NCBI GenBank assembly: GCA_019247865.1
Contig: JAFBAJ010000076.1
Coordinates: 1-5,987 of the forward strand
Direction: 5' to 3'
DNA length: 5,987 bases
From: Acidobacteriota bacterium
GTDB lineage: Bacteria; Acidobacteriota; Blastocatellia; Pyrinomonadales; Pyrinomonadaceae
Part shown: piece by piece, positions 1 through 5,704 of the stretch
Layout of the letters: each line of letters opens with the position of its first letter
Position numbering within the stretch: position 1 is the stretch's first letter
Made by a program: the position numbers and the translations under genes
The notes under the pieces: generated by a model
What the model was told of the DNA's origin: nothing
What the model saw: the letters and a program-made list of their open reading frames with translations, nothing else
The model's database searches: none

Positions 1-68
1 CGGCCGCGCCGGCCGTCGCCTCCGCCGCACCGGCTCCGAGAACTGCTGCGCCCGCAGCCTCTCGCGGG
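1..68 (+). other. Open Ala/Pro-rich frame running into the isomerase gene from the left edge
   Basis: The frame of the isomerase gene has no stop between base 3 and its ATG at 69. It would encode about 22 residues made mostly of Ala and Pro, ending Ala-Ser-Arg-Gly before the Met. This could be the end of a longer cytoplasmic N-terminal extension of the isomerase. Alternatively an upstream gene in the frame of base 1 may end at the TGA at 70-72, giving an ATGA overlap with the ATG at 69. That alternative reading is Arg/Pro-rich and looks less like a natural protein end. No good Shine-Dalgarno sequence precedes 69, so the start is not settled. Confidence 0.4.
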
Positions 69-1436
69 ATGAGCACTTCGACCAAGTCCCTGTTCGCCAT
101 CATCGCTGCGGTCCTCTTTGCGGGCGGACTGATCCTCTGGCAGTTGAAAGGGAATCACAACCGGGGCGTGGCGAATCTGACCTCGCTCTCGGCCGAAGAC
201 ATGAAGCTCCTCGTGGCAGACATGCCGCCGCAGATGCGCTCGCAGCTCGCGGCGAGCGACAAAGACCGCCAGGAGTTTGCCAAGCAGATCAAGCAGATCC
301 TCGCGCTCGCGGCCGAAGCTAGAGCCAACGGGATGGGCGATTCCGCCGAGACCAAAGAGCAGCTTGGGATCATGCGCTCGCTGATCGTCGCGGAGCTGTA
401 CGAGAAGAAGAAGGCCGACGCGCGCGGCCCTTCACCGGCGTTCGCAGACATCAAAGATGATGATGTCAAAGCTTTTCTCGCCGAGAAGGGGCAGGAAGAG
501 AAGTTCAACCACTTCATGGAGATCGCGCAGAAGATGGGACTGCTCGGCGACCGGCCCGTGCCGGAAGAGCAGAAGAAGATGCTCAAGGACGAGTGGGCCA
601 AGGTCATGATGACGGAGCGCGAGGCGACGAAGGCCGGCTTTGACCGCCAGCACAACATAGAACTGCACATAGGCTTTCAGCAGGCTCGCTTTCTGGCGCA
701 GCAGTACGCCAAAGAGAAGCTGGAGCCGCAGCTCAAAGCGACCGAAGCAGAGATCGACCAGTACGTCGCACAGCATCCGGAACTGGATGACAGTAAGGCT
801 CGCGCCAAAGCCGAAGAGGTCCTGAAGCGTGCGCGCGCGGGCGAAGACTTCTCGGCGCTGGCGAAAGAGTTCTCCTCCGACACGAGCAACAAGGACAAGG
901 GCGGCGACCTCGACTGGTTCGGGCGCGGCCGGATGGTCAAAGCGTTCGAGGACGCTGCCTTCGCGCTCCAGCCCGGACAGATCAGCGATGTCGTCCAGAC
1001 GCAATTCGGCTTTCACATCATCAAAGTCGAAGAGCGCGGGATGAAGAAGTCCCCCGAAGGCAAGGACGAAGAGCAGGTGCACGCGCGCCACATCCTGATC
1101 TCCTCTAGCGCGAAATCCGACAATCCTTTCGCTCCGCCGCAATCCGGGCGCGACACCGCGCGCGAGGCCGTCGAAAAAGAGAAGCGCGAAAAGCTGCTCG
1201 ACGAAATCACCAAGCGCAACCACATCGAGGTCGCGGAAAACTTCGAGGTCGAAGCTCCGCCGCCGATGCCGCAACAGCAGATTCCGGGCATGCCTCCGGG
1301 CGCGGAGATGGATCAGGGCGTTCCGCAGGGAGAGCCTTTGCCGGAGACTCCGTCCGGGCCGAGAAACGGCAGAGGCGCAGAGAACAACAAGCCTGCTCCG
1401 CCGCCTGCGCCCGCCAAGAAACCGGGCAAGAAATAG
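69..1436 (+). CDS. Membrane-anchored SurA/PpiC-type (parvulin) peptidyl-prolyl cis-trans isomerase
   Basis: This protein of 455 residues probably acts as a chaperone/prolyl isomerase on proteins outside the cytoplasmic membrane. Residues about 8-25 form one hydrophobic segment, which reads as an uncleaved signal anchor: there is no clear Ala-X-Ala site or lipobox. Residues about 40-230 are helical and charged, like the N-terminal chaperone part of SurA/PrsA proteins. The parvulin core spans about 241-322, with the helix [26 protein letters not shown] (279-287) and QFGFHIIKV (312-320). A typical parvulin first strand, HARHILIS (338-345), appears after this core rather than before it. The tail from about 396 is rich in Pro, Gly and Gln and ends in Lys, and is probably disordered. 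The ATG at 69 lacks a clear ribosome site and the frame is open upstream, so a longer N-terminus is possible. The family call is firm; the client proteins are unknown. A 13-bp gap separates it from the next gene. Confidence 0.88.
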   Translation: MSTSTKSLFAIIAAVLFAGGLILWQLKGNHNRGVANLTSLSAEDMKLLVADMPPQMRSQLAASDKDRQEFAKQIKQILALAAEARANGMGDSAETKEQLGIMRSLIVAELYEKKKADARGPSPAFADIKDDDVKAFLAEKGQEEKFNHFMEIAQKMGLLGDRPVPEEQKKMLKDEWAKVMMTEREATKAGFDRQHNIELHIGFQQARFLAQQYAKEKLEPQLKATEAEIDQYVAQHPELDDSKARAKAEEVLKRARAGEDFSALAKEFSSDTSNKDKGGDLDWFGRGRMVKAFEDAAFALQPGQISDVVQTQFGFHIIKVEERGMKKSPEGKDEEQVHARHILISSSAKSDNPFAPPQSGRDTAREAVEKEKREKLLDEITKRNHIEVAENFEVEAPPPMPQQQIPGMPPGAEMDQGVPQGEPLPETPSGPRNGRGAENNKPAPPPAPAKKPGKK

Positions 1437-1449
1437 ACGCGGCTCAGCA

Positions 1450-2295
1450 ATGTTCCTCGGCGATTACCGTGTAGAGATCGTGCCGGACACGGAATTCCGG
1501 CTCGATGGCGGGGCGATGTTCGGCGTCGTCCCGCGCGATCTGTGGGCGGAACTGGCTCCGCCCGACGAGCGCAATCGCGTGCGCCTCAACATGAACTGCC
1601 TCTTCGTCGAAGCAGGGCGCGAGCGCATCCTGATCGAGACGGGCATCGGCGACAAGTGGTCTCAGAAGCAGTCCGCGATGTACGGCATCACGCGCCAGCG
1701 TCCGCTCGGCGAATCGCTGCAAGCCATCACGGGCGTCACCGCCGAAGAAGTCACCATCGTCGTCAACACGCATCTACACTTCGACCACGCGGGCGGAAAC
1801 ACGAAGCTCGATCAAGCGTTCGGGGCGGCCGTCCCGGCTTTCCCGAACGCGCGCTATCTGGTCTCGCGTGCGGAGTACGAGCACGCGGAATCGCCGCACG
1901 AGCGTGACCGCGCCAGCTATCTGCCTGAGAACTGGCGGCCGCTCAGGGCGTCCGGGCAACTGGAGCTGATGGAGGCCGAGTACGAGGTTGCGCCGGGGCT
2001 TAGGATGCAGACTGTGCCGGGCCACTCGCGTTCGATGCAATGCGCGCGATTGGAACGCGGCGGGCGCACGCTCTACTGTTTCGCCGATCTCGTCCCGACG
2101 CGCGCGCATGTGCGCCTGCCCTGGATCATGGGCTACGACCTGTATCCGGTGGAGACGCTCGAAGCCAAGAAGCGTCTGCTGCCGCAGGCCGCGCGCGAAG
2201 ACTGGCTCTGCCTCTTTTATCACGACCCGGACGCGCCGCTCTGTCGTCTCAGGGATGAAGACGGAAAGCTGCGCGCGTTTGAAGCTCTGAACTGA
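1450..2295 (+). CDS. MBL-fold (metallo-beta-lactamase superfamily) metal-dependent hydrolase
   Basis: This is a 281-residue cytoplasmic protein; no signal peptide is visible. The metal-binding signature HLHFDH lies at residues 108-113 and is followed by AGGN. Further expected ligands are visible: His192 in PGHS, Asp213 in FADL (the usual bridging Asp) and His258 in FYHDP. Together these indicate a complete two-metal site, so the enzyme should be active. The early segment LFVEAGRERILIETGIGDKW is the usual strand pair of the fold. The layout resembles lactonase/organophosphate-hydrolase-like members of the superfamily, but substrate cannot be read from sequence, and I do not assign lactonase activity. 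The ATG at 1450 has no clear Shine-Dalgarno sequence and lies 13 bp after the isomerase stop, so translation may be coupled. It ends with tandem in-frame stops (TGA TAA, 2293-2298). Confidence 0.9.
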   Translation: MFLGDYRVEIVPDTEFRLDGGAMFGVVPRDLWAELAPPDERNRVRLNMNCLFVEAGRERILIETGIGDKWSQKQSAMYGITRQRPLGESLQAITGVTAEEVTIVVNTHLHFDHAGGNTKLDQAFGAAVPAFPNARYLVSRAEYEHAESPHERDRASYLPENWRPLRASGQLELMEAEYEVAPGLRMQTVPGHSRSMQCARLERGGRTLYCFADLVPTRAHVRLPWIMGYDLYPVETLEAKKRLLPQAAREDWLCLFYHDPDAPLCRLRDEDGKLRAFEALN

Positions 2296-2304
2296 TAAAC
2301 CTCT

Positions 2305-2832
2305 ATGCGTATCAATAAGCTGATTCTGGCGGCCGTTATGATGGCAGCGTTCGCGTTGCTGGCGCAGAGCGTTTCGGCGCAGGATGACCGCAAGCCGTCC
2401 ACGCCGGAGGAGCGTGCCGAAGCAGTGCGCGTGGCACACGTGCTTGAGACAGATCCTTTTAACAAGGAGGCTCTGGGGGCGCGCGAACGAGTGCTCAAAT
2501 GGCTCGCACAGGCTCCGGACATCACCGTAGATGTTTGCACGGGTTTTGTTTCGCCTCTGCTCGGTAATAAAAAGAACTACTCCTCGGAACTCGTCGCTCA
2601 GCAGATTCTCTCAAGCGCGGCCTTTATCATCGAGCATCCGGACAAGGCAGAAGAAAAGCCAGCGGTTTCTCTGGCCGGCCTGGAAGGGATTTTGAAGATG
2701 TATGAATCTATCTTGAAGACGAAGCCCAAAGCGAAATGGGCTTATCTTGATGACTTGATCGAAAAGCGCGATAAAGGCGAGCTTAACGACTACGTGATGG
2801 GAGTCATGAAGACCGGTTGCAAGAGCGAATAA
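2305..2832 (+). CDS. Secreted protein of unknown function with signal peptide and two cysteines
   Basis: I do not recognise this 175-residue protein. Residues 1-25 form a clear signal peptide (Arg/Lys start, hydrophobic run [15 protein letters not shown], then VSA before QDD), so cleavage after Ala25 is likely and the mature protein would be periplasmic or exported. The remainder looks mostly helical. It has just two cysteines, Cys78 and Cys172 near the C-terminus, which could form a disulfide. There is no lipobox and no second membrane segment. Base use is less GC-rich than its neighbours in the 3' half: bases 2701-2760 are about 40% G+C by hand count. The gene starts 9 bp after the hydrolase stop and ends 5 bp before mtnP, so it sits inside the presumed operon. 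The codon pattern, signal peptide and tight spacing support it being real, although no ribosome site is obvious. Confidence 0.75.
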   Translation: MRINKLILAAVMMAAFALLAQSVSAQDDRKPSTPEERAEAVRVAHVLETDPFNKEALGARERVLKWLAQAPDITVDVCTGFVSPLLGNKKNYSSELVAQQILSSAAFIIEHPDKAEEKPAVSLAGLEGILKMYESILKTKPKAKWAYLDDLIEKRDKGELNDYVMGVMKTGCKSE

Positions 2833-2837
2833 AGATT

Positions 2838-3719
2838 ATGGCGACAGCGAAAATCGGAATCATCGGCGGCAGCGGCCTCTACCAGATGCCGGAGCTGACG
2901 GACATCGAAGAGGTCACGGTGGAGACGCCGTTCGGCAGTCCTTCGGACGCTTTCATCATGGGGACGCTCGAAGGTGTGCGTGTGGCCTTTCTGCCCAGGC
3001 ACGGGCGCGGGCATCGCCTGACGCCGAGCGAGCTGCCTTTCAGGGCGAACATCTACGCGATGAAACTGCTGGGAGTCGAGCGTATCCTCTCGGCTTCGGC
3101 GGTCGGCTCATTGCAGGAGAAGTACGCGCCGCTCGATATGGTCATCCCCGATCAGTTCTTTGACCGGACGCGTGCGCGCGCCCACGAATCAACCTTCTTC
3201 GGCGAAGGCATCGTCGCGCACATCACTTTCGCGCATCCGGTGTGCGCGGAGCTGGGCGACGTAGTCGAAGCGGCCTGCGGCGTAGCCGAGGTCAAGACGC
3301 ATCGCGGCGGAACTTACATCTGCATGGAAGGGCCAGCCTTTTCGACCAAAGCGGAATCGAAGCTCTATCGTCTCTCCGGGATGGATGTCATCGGGATGAC
3401 CAATCTGCAGGAGGCGAAGCTGGCGCGCGAGGCTGAGATCTGCTACACGACGCTCGCGCTGGTGACGGATTACGACTGCTGGCATGAGGAGCACGACGCC
3501 GTCTCGGTGGAAACGGTGGTCGAATATCTCAATAAGAATGTGCGTAACGCACAGCTCATCATGCGCGAGGCCGTGCGCCGTCTGGCAGACCAGCCGCGCG
3601 CCTGCGCCTGTGGCTCGGCGCTCAAGAACGCGATCTTCACCGCCCCGGACTTATGGCCCGCGGCGACGAAGAAGAAGCTGGAAGCGATCATTAAGAAATA
3701 CAGTTCGGAGGTTTTATGA
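2838..3719 (+). CDS. mtnP: S-methyl-5'-thioadenosine phosphorylase (MTA phosphorylase)
   Basis: This cytoplasmic enzyme (293 residues from ATG 2838) cleaves 5'-methylthioadenosine with phosphate to adenine and 5-methylthioribose-1-phosphate, salvaging a by-product of polyamine and other SAM-using reactions. Family landmarks are in order: GGSGLY (10-15), LPRHGRGH (52-59, phosphate binding), SASAVGSL (85-92), PDQFFDRT (104-111), [16 protein letters not shown] (155-170), [16 protein letters not shown] (186-201) and TDYDCW (210-215). The last motif, with Asp where purine nucleoside phosphorylases typically have Asn, favours MTA phosphorylase over PNP. An in-frame TTG at 2817 would add seven residues overlapping the previous gene. 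I prefer the ATG because the protein then begins [11 protein letters not shown], as family members usually do. Its stop overlaps the next start as ATGA. No methionine-salvage partner such as mtnA is in the window. Confidence 0.95.
   Translation: MATAKIGIIGGSGLYQMPELTDIEEVTVETPFGSPSDAFIMGTLEGVRVAFLPRHGRGHRLTPSELPFRANIYAMKLLGVERILSASAVGSLQEKYAPLDMVIPDQFFDRTRARAHESTFFGEGIVAHITFAHPVCAELGDVVEAACGVAEVKTHRGGTYICMEGPAFSTKAESKLYRLSGMDVIGMTNLQEAKLAREAEICYTTLALVTDYDCWHEEHDAVSVETVVEYLNKNVRNAQLIMREAVRRLADQPRACACGSALKNAIFTAPDLWPAATKKKLEAIIKKYSSEVL
3707..3711 (+). promoter_or_regulatory. Shine-Dalgarno site inside the end of mtnP
   Basis: GGAGG lies 4 bases before the ATG at 3716 and inside the last codons of mtnP. 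It fixes the start of the downstream gene at the ATGA overlap and is the only strong ribosome site among the first five genes. Confidence 0.7.
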
Positions 3720-4183
3720 AAAAGACTGTCATCATCTGCGGCCTCGTGCTGCTGACTTTGGTGTGGGGGCAGGCGAGCGTGCGTGCACAGGGCGCTTCAC
3801 GCGGGCCTGACGCTTCGACGGTGCGGGATGCGGAGCTGGAGCGCGACTCGGCGCATAACCTTGAAGTCGCGCGGCTCTACTTCAAAGTCCGCAAAGCTTA
3901 CGTCTCCTCGCTCTCGCGCTGCGAAGAGGTGATCGCGGGCAACCCGACCTTTTCCAGGATCGACGAAGTGCTCTACATCGCAGGCATGAGCAGTCTCTTC
4001 CTGTCAGAGAAGCGCGGCAAGCAGGCTCCGAAAGAGCCGCAGGAAAAATATCGCGAGGACGCGCGCGGCTATCTCTCGCAGCTCGTCACGCAATTCCCCG
4101 AAAGCTCTTTTAAGAGCGACGCCGAGAAGGCTTTGCAATCTATGGGCGCTGAAACGAAGAAGCCGGAAGAGAAGAAGCAGTAA
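3716..4183 (+). CDS. Secreted TPR-like protein resembling a short BamD
   Basis: This 155-residue protein has an N-terminal signal peptide ([18 protein letters not shown]..., probable cleavage after VRA at residue 24). The mature part resembles the tetratricopeptide (TPR) helices of BamD/YfiO-type outer membrane assembly proteins: [19 protein letters not shown] followed by a helix and NPTF (about 45-79), then [14 protein letters not shown], then [19 protein letters not shown] with a final helix ending near 143. The C-terminus is Lys/Glu-rich. It is shorter than E. coli BamD (about 245 residues) and has no convincing lipobox: Cys8 lies inside the hydrophobic run. It may therefore be a soluble periplasmic TPR protein rather than a true BamD. 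It overlaps mtnP by 4 bp and starts from a good ribosome site. A TPR-type envelope role is fairly likely; membership of the Bam complex is only a possibility. Confidence 0.8.
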   Translation: MKKTVIICGLVLLTLVWGQASVRAQGASRGPDASTVRDAELERDSAHNLEVARLYFKVRKAYVSSLSRCEEVIAGNPTFSRIDEVLYIAGMSSLFLSEKRGKQAPKEPQEKYREDARGYLSQLVTQFPESSFKSDAEKALQSMGAETKKPEEKKQ

Positions 4184-4206
4184 GTCCGCTGTGCGCCCTT
4201 GAGTCT

Positions 4207-4260
4207 TTCTTTGTTTGCGCCTGTGCGAGAAACGTTGAGTTCTCGCCAAGACGCAAAGAA
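4207..4260. repeat. Long imperfect palindrome, probable REP-type intergenic repeat
   Basis: The inner stem is perfect: GCGAGAA (4225-4231) pairs with TTCTCGC (4240-4246) around an 8-base loop. Outside it, TTCTTT plus GCG on the left (4207-4212 and 4217-4219) matches CGCAAAGAA on the right (4252-4260), with a 4-base insertion on the left and a 5-by-5 mismatched internal loop. The motif of TTTGCG next to GAGAA and its complement resembles palindromic repeats scattered between genes in various bacterial genomes; that is recollection, not a search. No T-run follows on either strand, so it does not look like a standard intrinsic terminator, although it could still shield the end of the upstream transcript. 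Only one copy is in this window. Confidence 0.65.
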
Positions 4261-4288
4261 CAATCTAAAGCTCGCAAATTAAATCAAC

Positions 4289-4295
4289 AGGAGAG
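4289..4295 (+). promoter_or_regulatory. Shine-Dalgarno site of the PfkB kinase gene
   Basis: AGGAGAG lies 9 bases before the ATG at 4305, a normal spacing, and supports that start. Confidence 0.75.
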
Positions 4296-4304
4296 AACTG
4301 AATA

Positions 4305-5246
4305 ATGTCTTTATTGATAGTCGGCTCGGTGGCGTTTGATGCGGTCGAGACGCCTTTCGGCAAGCGCGAGCGCATGTTGGGCGGCGCGGCCACGCACTGT
4401 TCCATCTCGGCCAGCTTTTTTACGGACGTGCGCATCGTCGGCGTGGTCGGCGGCGATTTCGGCGGCGAAGAAGAGAGCGTTTTTGAGACGCACGGGATAG
4501 ATACGACGGACCTCGAACGCATCCCCGACGGCAAGACCTTTTTCTGGCGCGGTCGTTACGATTACGACCTCAACACGGCGCACACGCTCGACACGCAGCT
4601 CAACGTCTTCGCGGACTTCCAGCCCAAGCTCTCCGAGGGCTCGCGCCAGGCGCGGCTGGTCTTTCTCGGCAACATCCAGCCGGACTTGCAGCGCAGCGTG
4701 CGCGAGCAACTGCCGAATGCGGAGCTGGTCGCGCTCGACACGATGAACTACTGGATCAATGAGGCGCGCGAATCCTTGTTGGAGACGATCAAGGTCGTCA
4801 ACGTCGTGATTATCAACGACGCGGAAGCGCGGATGCTGGCGGACGAGCCGAATCTGGTCAAGGCCGCGCGCAAGATTCTCTCGTGGGGGCCGTCGGCGCT
4901 GGTGGTCAAACGCGGCGAGTACGGCGCGGCGCTCTTTACCTCGGAAGCATACTTTGCGATTCCGGCGTTCCCGCTCGAATCCGTCTTCGACCCGACGGGC
5001 GCGGGCGACACTTTCGCGGGCGGCTTCATGGGTTATCTCTCAAGCTGCGAGAAGCTGGATGAAGCGGCGATGCGGCGCGCGATGATCTACGGCTCGGTGA
5101 TGGCCTCCTTCAACGTCGAAGAGTTCGGCACGGAGCGCGTTCAGCGGCTGACGCACGAAGAGATCAACAAACGCTTCCAGACCTTCAAGCAGATGACCTA
5201 CTTCGAGGCCACCCCGTTCGAGCGTGCCGTGAAGGCAGCGAAATAA
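4305..5246 (+). CDS. PfkB/ribokinase-family carbohydrate or nucleoside kinase
   Basis: This 313-residue cytoplasmic enzyme transfers phosphate from a nucleotide to a sugar or nucleoside hydroxyl. Family landmarks: the N-terminal strand SLLIVGSVAFD, GGAATH (26-31, substrate-side Gly-Gly motif), VGVVGGDFGG (45-54), NDAEA (171-175, the Asn-x-x-Glu type metal/phosphate motif), VKRGEYGA (201-208) and the PfkB signature DPTGAGDTFAGG (229-240), with Asp235 as the expected catalytic base. Length is normal for the family and nothing essential appears missing. The lid region around WRGRYDYDLNTAHTLDT (81-97) is the part most likely to define substrate and does not match a ribokinase, fructokinase or adenosine kinase I can name. 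It lies downstream of mtnP and the BamD-like gene, so a role in nucleoside or ribose-phosphate salvage is an attractive inference, not a demonstrated one. The start has a good ribosome site. Confidence 0.92.
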   Translation: MSLLIVGSVAFDAVETPFGKRERMLGGAATHCSISASFFTDVRIVGVVGGDFGGEEESVFETHGIDTTDLERIPDGKTFFWRGRYDYDLNTAHTLDTQLNVFADFQPKLSEGSRQARLVFLGNIQPDLQRSVREQLPNAELVALDTMNYWINEARESLLETIKVVNVVIINDAEARMLADEPNLVKAARKILSWGPSALVVKRGEYGAALFTSEAYFAIPAFPLESVFDPTGAGDTFAGGFMGYLSSCEKLDEAAMRRAMIYGSVMASFNVEEFGTERVQRLTHEEINKRFQTFKQMTYFEATPFERAVKAAK

Positions 5247-5252
5247 AAGAGA

Positions 5253-5261
5253 TGCTATAAT
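5253..5261 (+). promoter_or_regulatory. Probable sigma-70 extended -10 promoter for the zinc-ribbon gene and cutA
   Basis: TGCTATAAT is an exact extended -10 element (TGn followed by TATAAT at 5256-5261), just after the kinase stop codon. No good -35 box lies at the usual distance, which extended -10 promoters can tolerate. Transcription would start near 5268, about 30 bases before the ATG at 5300. It sits in the only gap before this gene pair. Confidence 0.6.
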
Positions 5262-5287
5262 CGCTCGTCATTAAAATCACACAACCA

Positions 5288-5294
5288 GAGGGAG
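5288..5294 (+). promoter_or_regulatory. Shine-Dalgarno site of the zinc-ribbon/DUF2007 gene
   Basis: GAGGGAG lies 5 bases before the ATG at 5300 and supports that start. Confidence 0.7.
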
Positions 5295-5299
5295 CAGCT

Positions 5300-5704
5300 A
5301 TGTTCTGTCCTGTTTGCGAATCGGAATACGGAGCGGGAATTACCGTGTGCCCGGATGACGGCACGGAGCTGGTCGAGCATCTGACGGCGGAGAACACGCT
5401 CATCGACCACAGCGAGGCGCGCTTCGTGCCGCTGCACAACGTCGGCTCTCCGGCCGAGGCCGAGATGGTCAACGACATTCTGACGCAGAACGGTATCCGC
5501 TCGGCCGTGCAGTCGGGCGGCGCGGATGCTCTGTCGCCGCTCCTTTCGACGACTTCGCCCGGCGCGCTCGTGCTGGTTGATGAGCGCGACTACGACCGCG
5601 CGATGGAGCTCTACACGGCCTTCTTCGGCTCAGACACGACGCCGCTCACGGGCACGACGCTCGAAGAGGATGAAGAAGTAGCGGCAGAAGATGAAGAGCA
5701 GTGA
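5300..5704 (+). CDS. Zinc-ribbon protein with DUF2007-like domain and acidic tail
   Basis: This 134-residue soluble protein has three parts. Residues 1-24 (CPVC at 3-6, then CPDDGTEL at 17-24) look like a short zinc ribbon, but only three cysteines are present; the fourth ligand would have to be an Asp or another residue, or the ribbon is degenerate. Residues about 42-108 (FVPLHNVGSPAEAEMVNDIL ... GIRSAV ... LVLVDERDYDRAMELY) match the pattern of DUF2007 (called a putative signal-transducing domain): a strand, a helix after a Gly-Ser-x-x-Glu-Ala turn, a Gly-Ile strand and a final Val-x-x-x-Asp/Ala helix. Residues 122-134 carry nine Asp/Glu in thirteen. The molecular function of the family is not established. 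It has its own likely promoter, and its last 14 bases overlap the start of cutA, so the two are probably co-expressed. Confidence 0.8.
   Translation: MFCPVCESEYGAGITVCPDDGTELVEHLTAENTLIDHSEARFVPLHNVGSPAEAEMVNDILTQNGIRSAVQSGGADALSPLLSTTSPGALVLVDERDYDRAMELYTAFFGSDTTPLTGTTLEEDEEVAAEDEEQ

Larger units (their letters stand above)
4184..4304. other. Intergenic region between the BamD-like gene and the PfkB kinase
   Basis: This 121-bp gap is the largest non-coding stretch in the window. It holds the palindrome at 4207-4260, then an AT-richer segment (about 4261-4288) and the ribosome site of the kinase gene. No convincing -35/-10 pair was found, though the AT-rich segment is where one might lie. 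Confidence 0.7.

Noticed and set aside
432..1274. Long reverse-strand open frame (280 codons) opposite the isomerase gene
   Set aside because: It mirrors the parvulin gene, has a composition rich in Leu/Arg/Phe typical of antisense reading of GC-rich genes, and shows no recognisable motif.
1450..2295. Quorum-quenching lactonase or beta-lactamase function for the MBL-fold protein
   Set aside because: The metal motif is shared by the whole superfamily, no signal peptide is present, and no substrate-specific feature can be read.
1774..2439. Reverse-strand open frame (221 codons) across the hydrolase and the start of the unknown gene
   Set aside because: It is very rich in Arg and His, crosses two well-supported forward genes and lacks domain features; it is a shadow frame.
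2464..2470. Strong SD-like AAGGAGG inside the secreted-protein gene
   Set aside because: No ATG, and no sensible reading frame, begins at a suitable distance after it; it simply encodes Lys-Glu within the gene.
2817..2837. TTG at 2817 as the start of mtnP
   Set aside because: It would add MQERIKI, overlap the previous gene and lacks a ribosome site; ATG 2838 gives the normal family N-terminus.
2838..3719. Purine nucleoside phosphorylase as the identity of the phosphorylase gene
   Set aside because: The TDYDCW motif and the overall motif set match MTA phosphorylase better, although broader nucleoside activity cannot be excluded.
4207..4260. The palindrome as a rho-independent terminator
   Set aside because: No run of T follows the right arm on the + strand, nor the left arm on the reverse strand, and the stem is interrupted.
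4235..4290. A promoter for the kinase gene using TTGAGT at 4235-4240
   Set aside because: No acceptable -10 box lies 16-18 bp downstream, and TTGAGT lies partly in the hairpin loop and stem.
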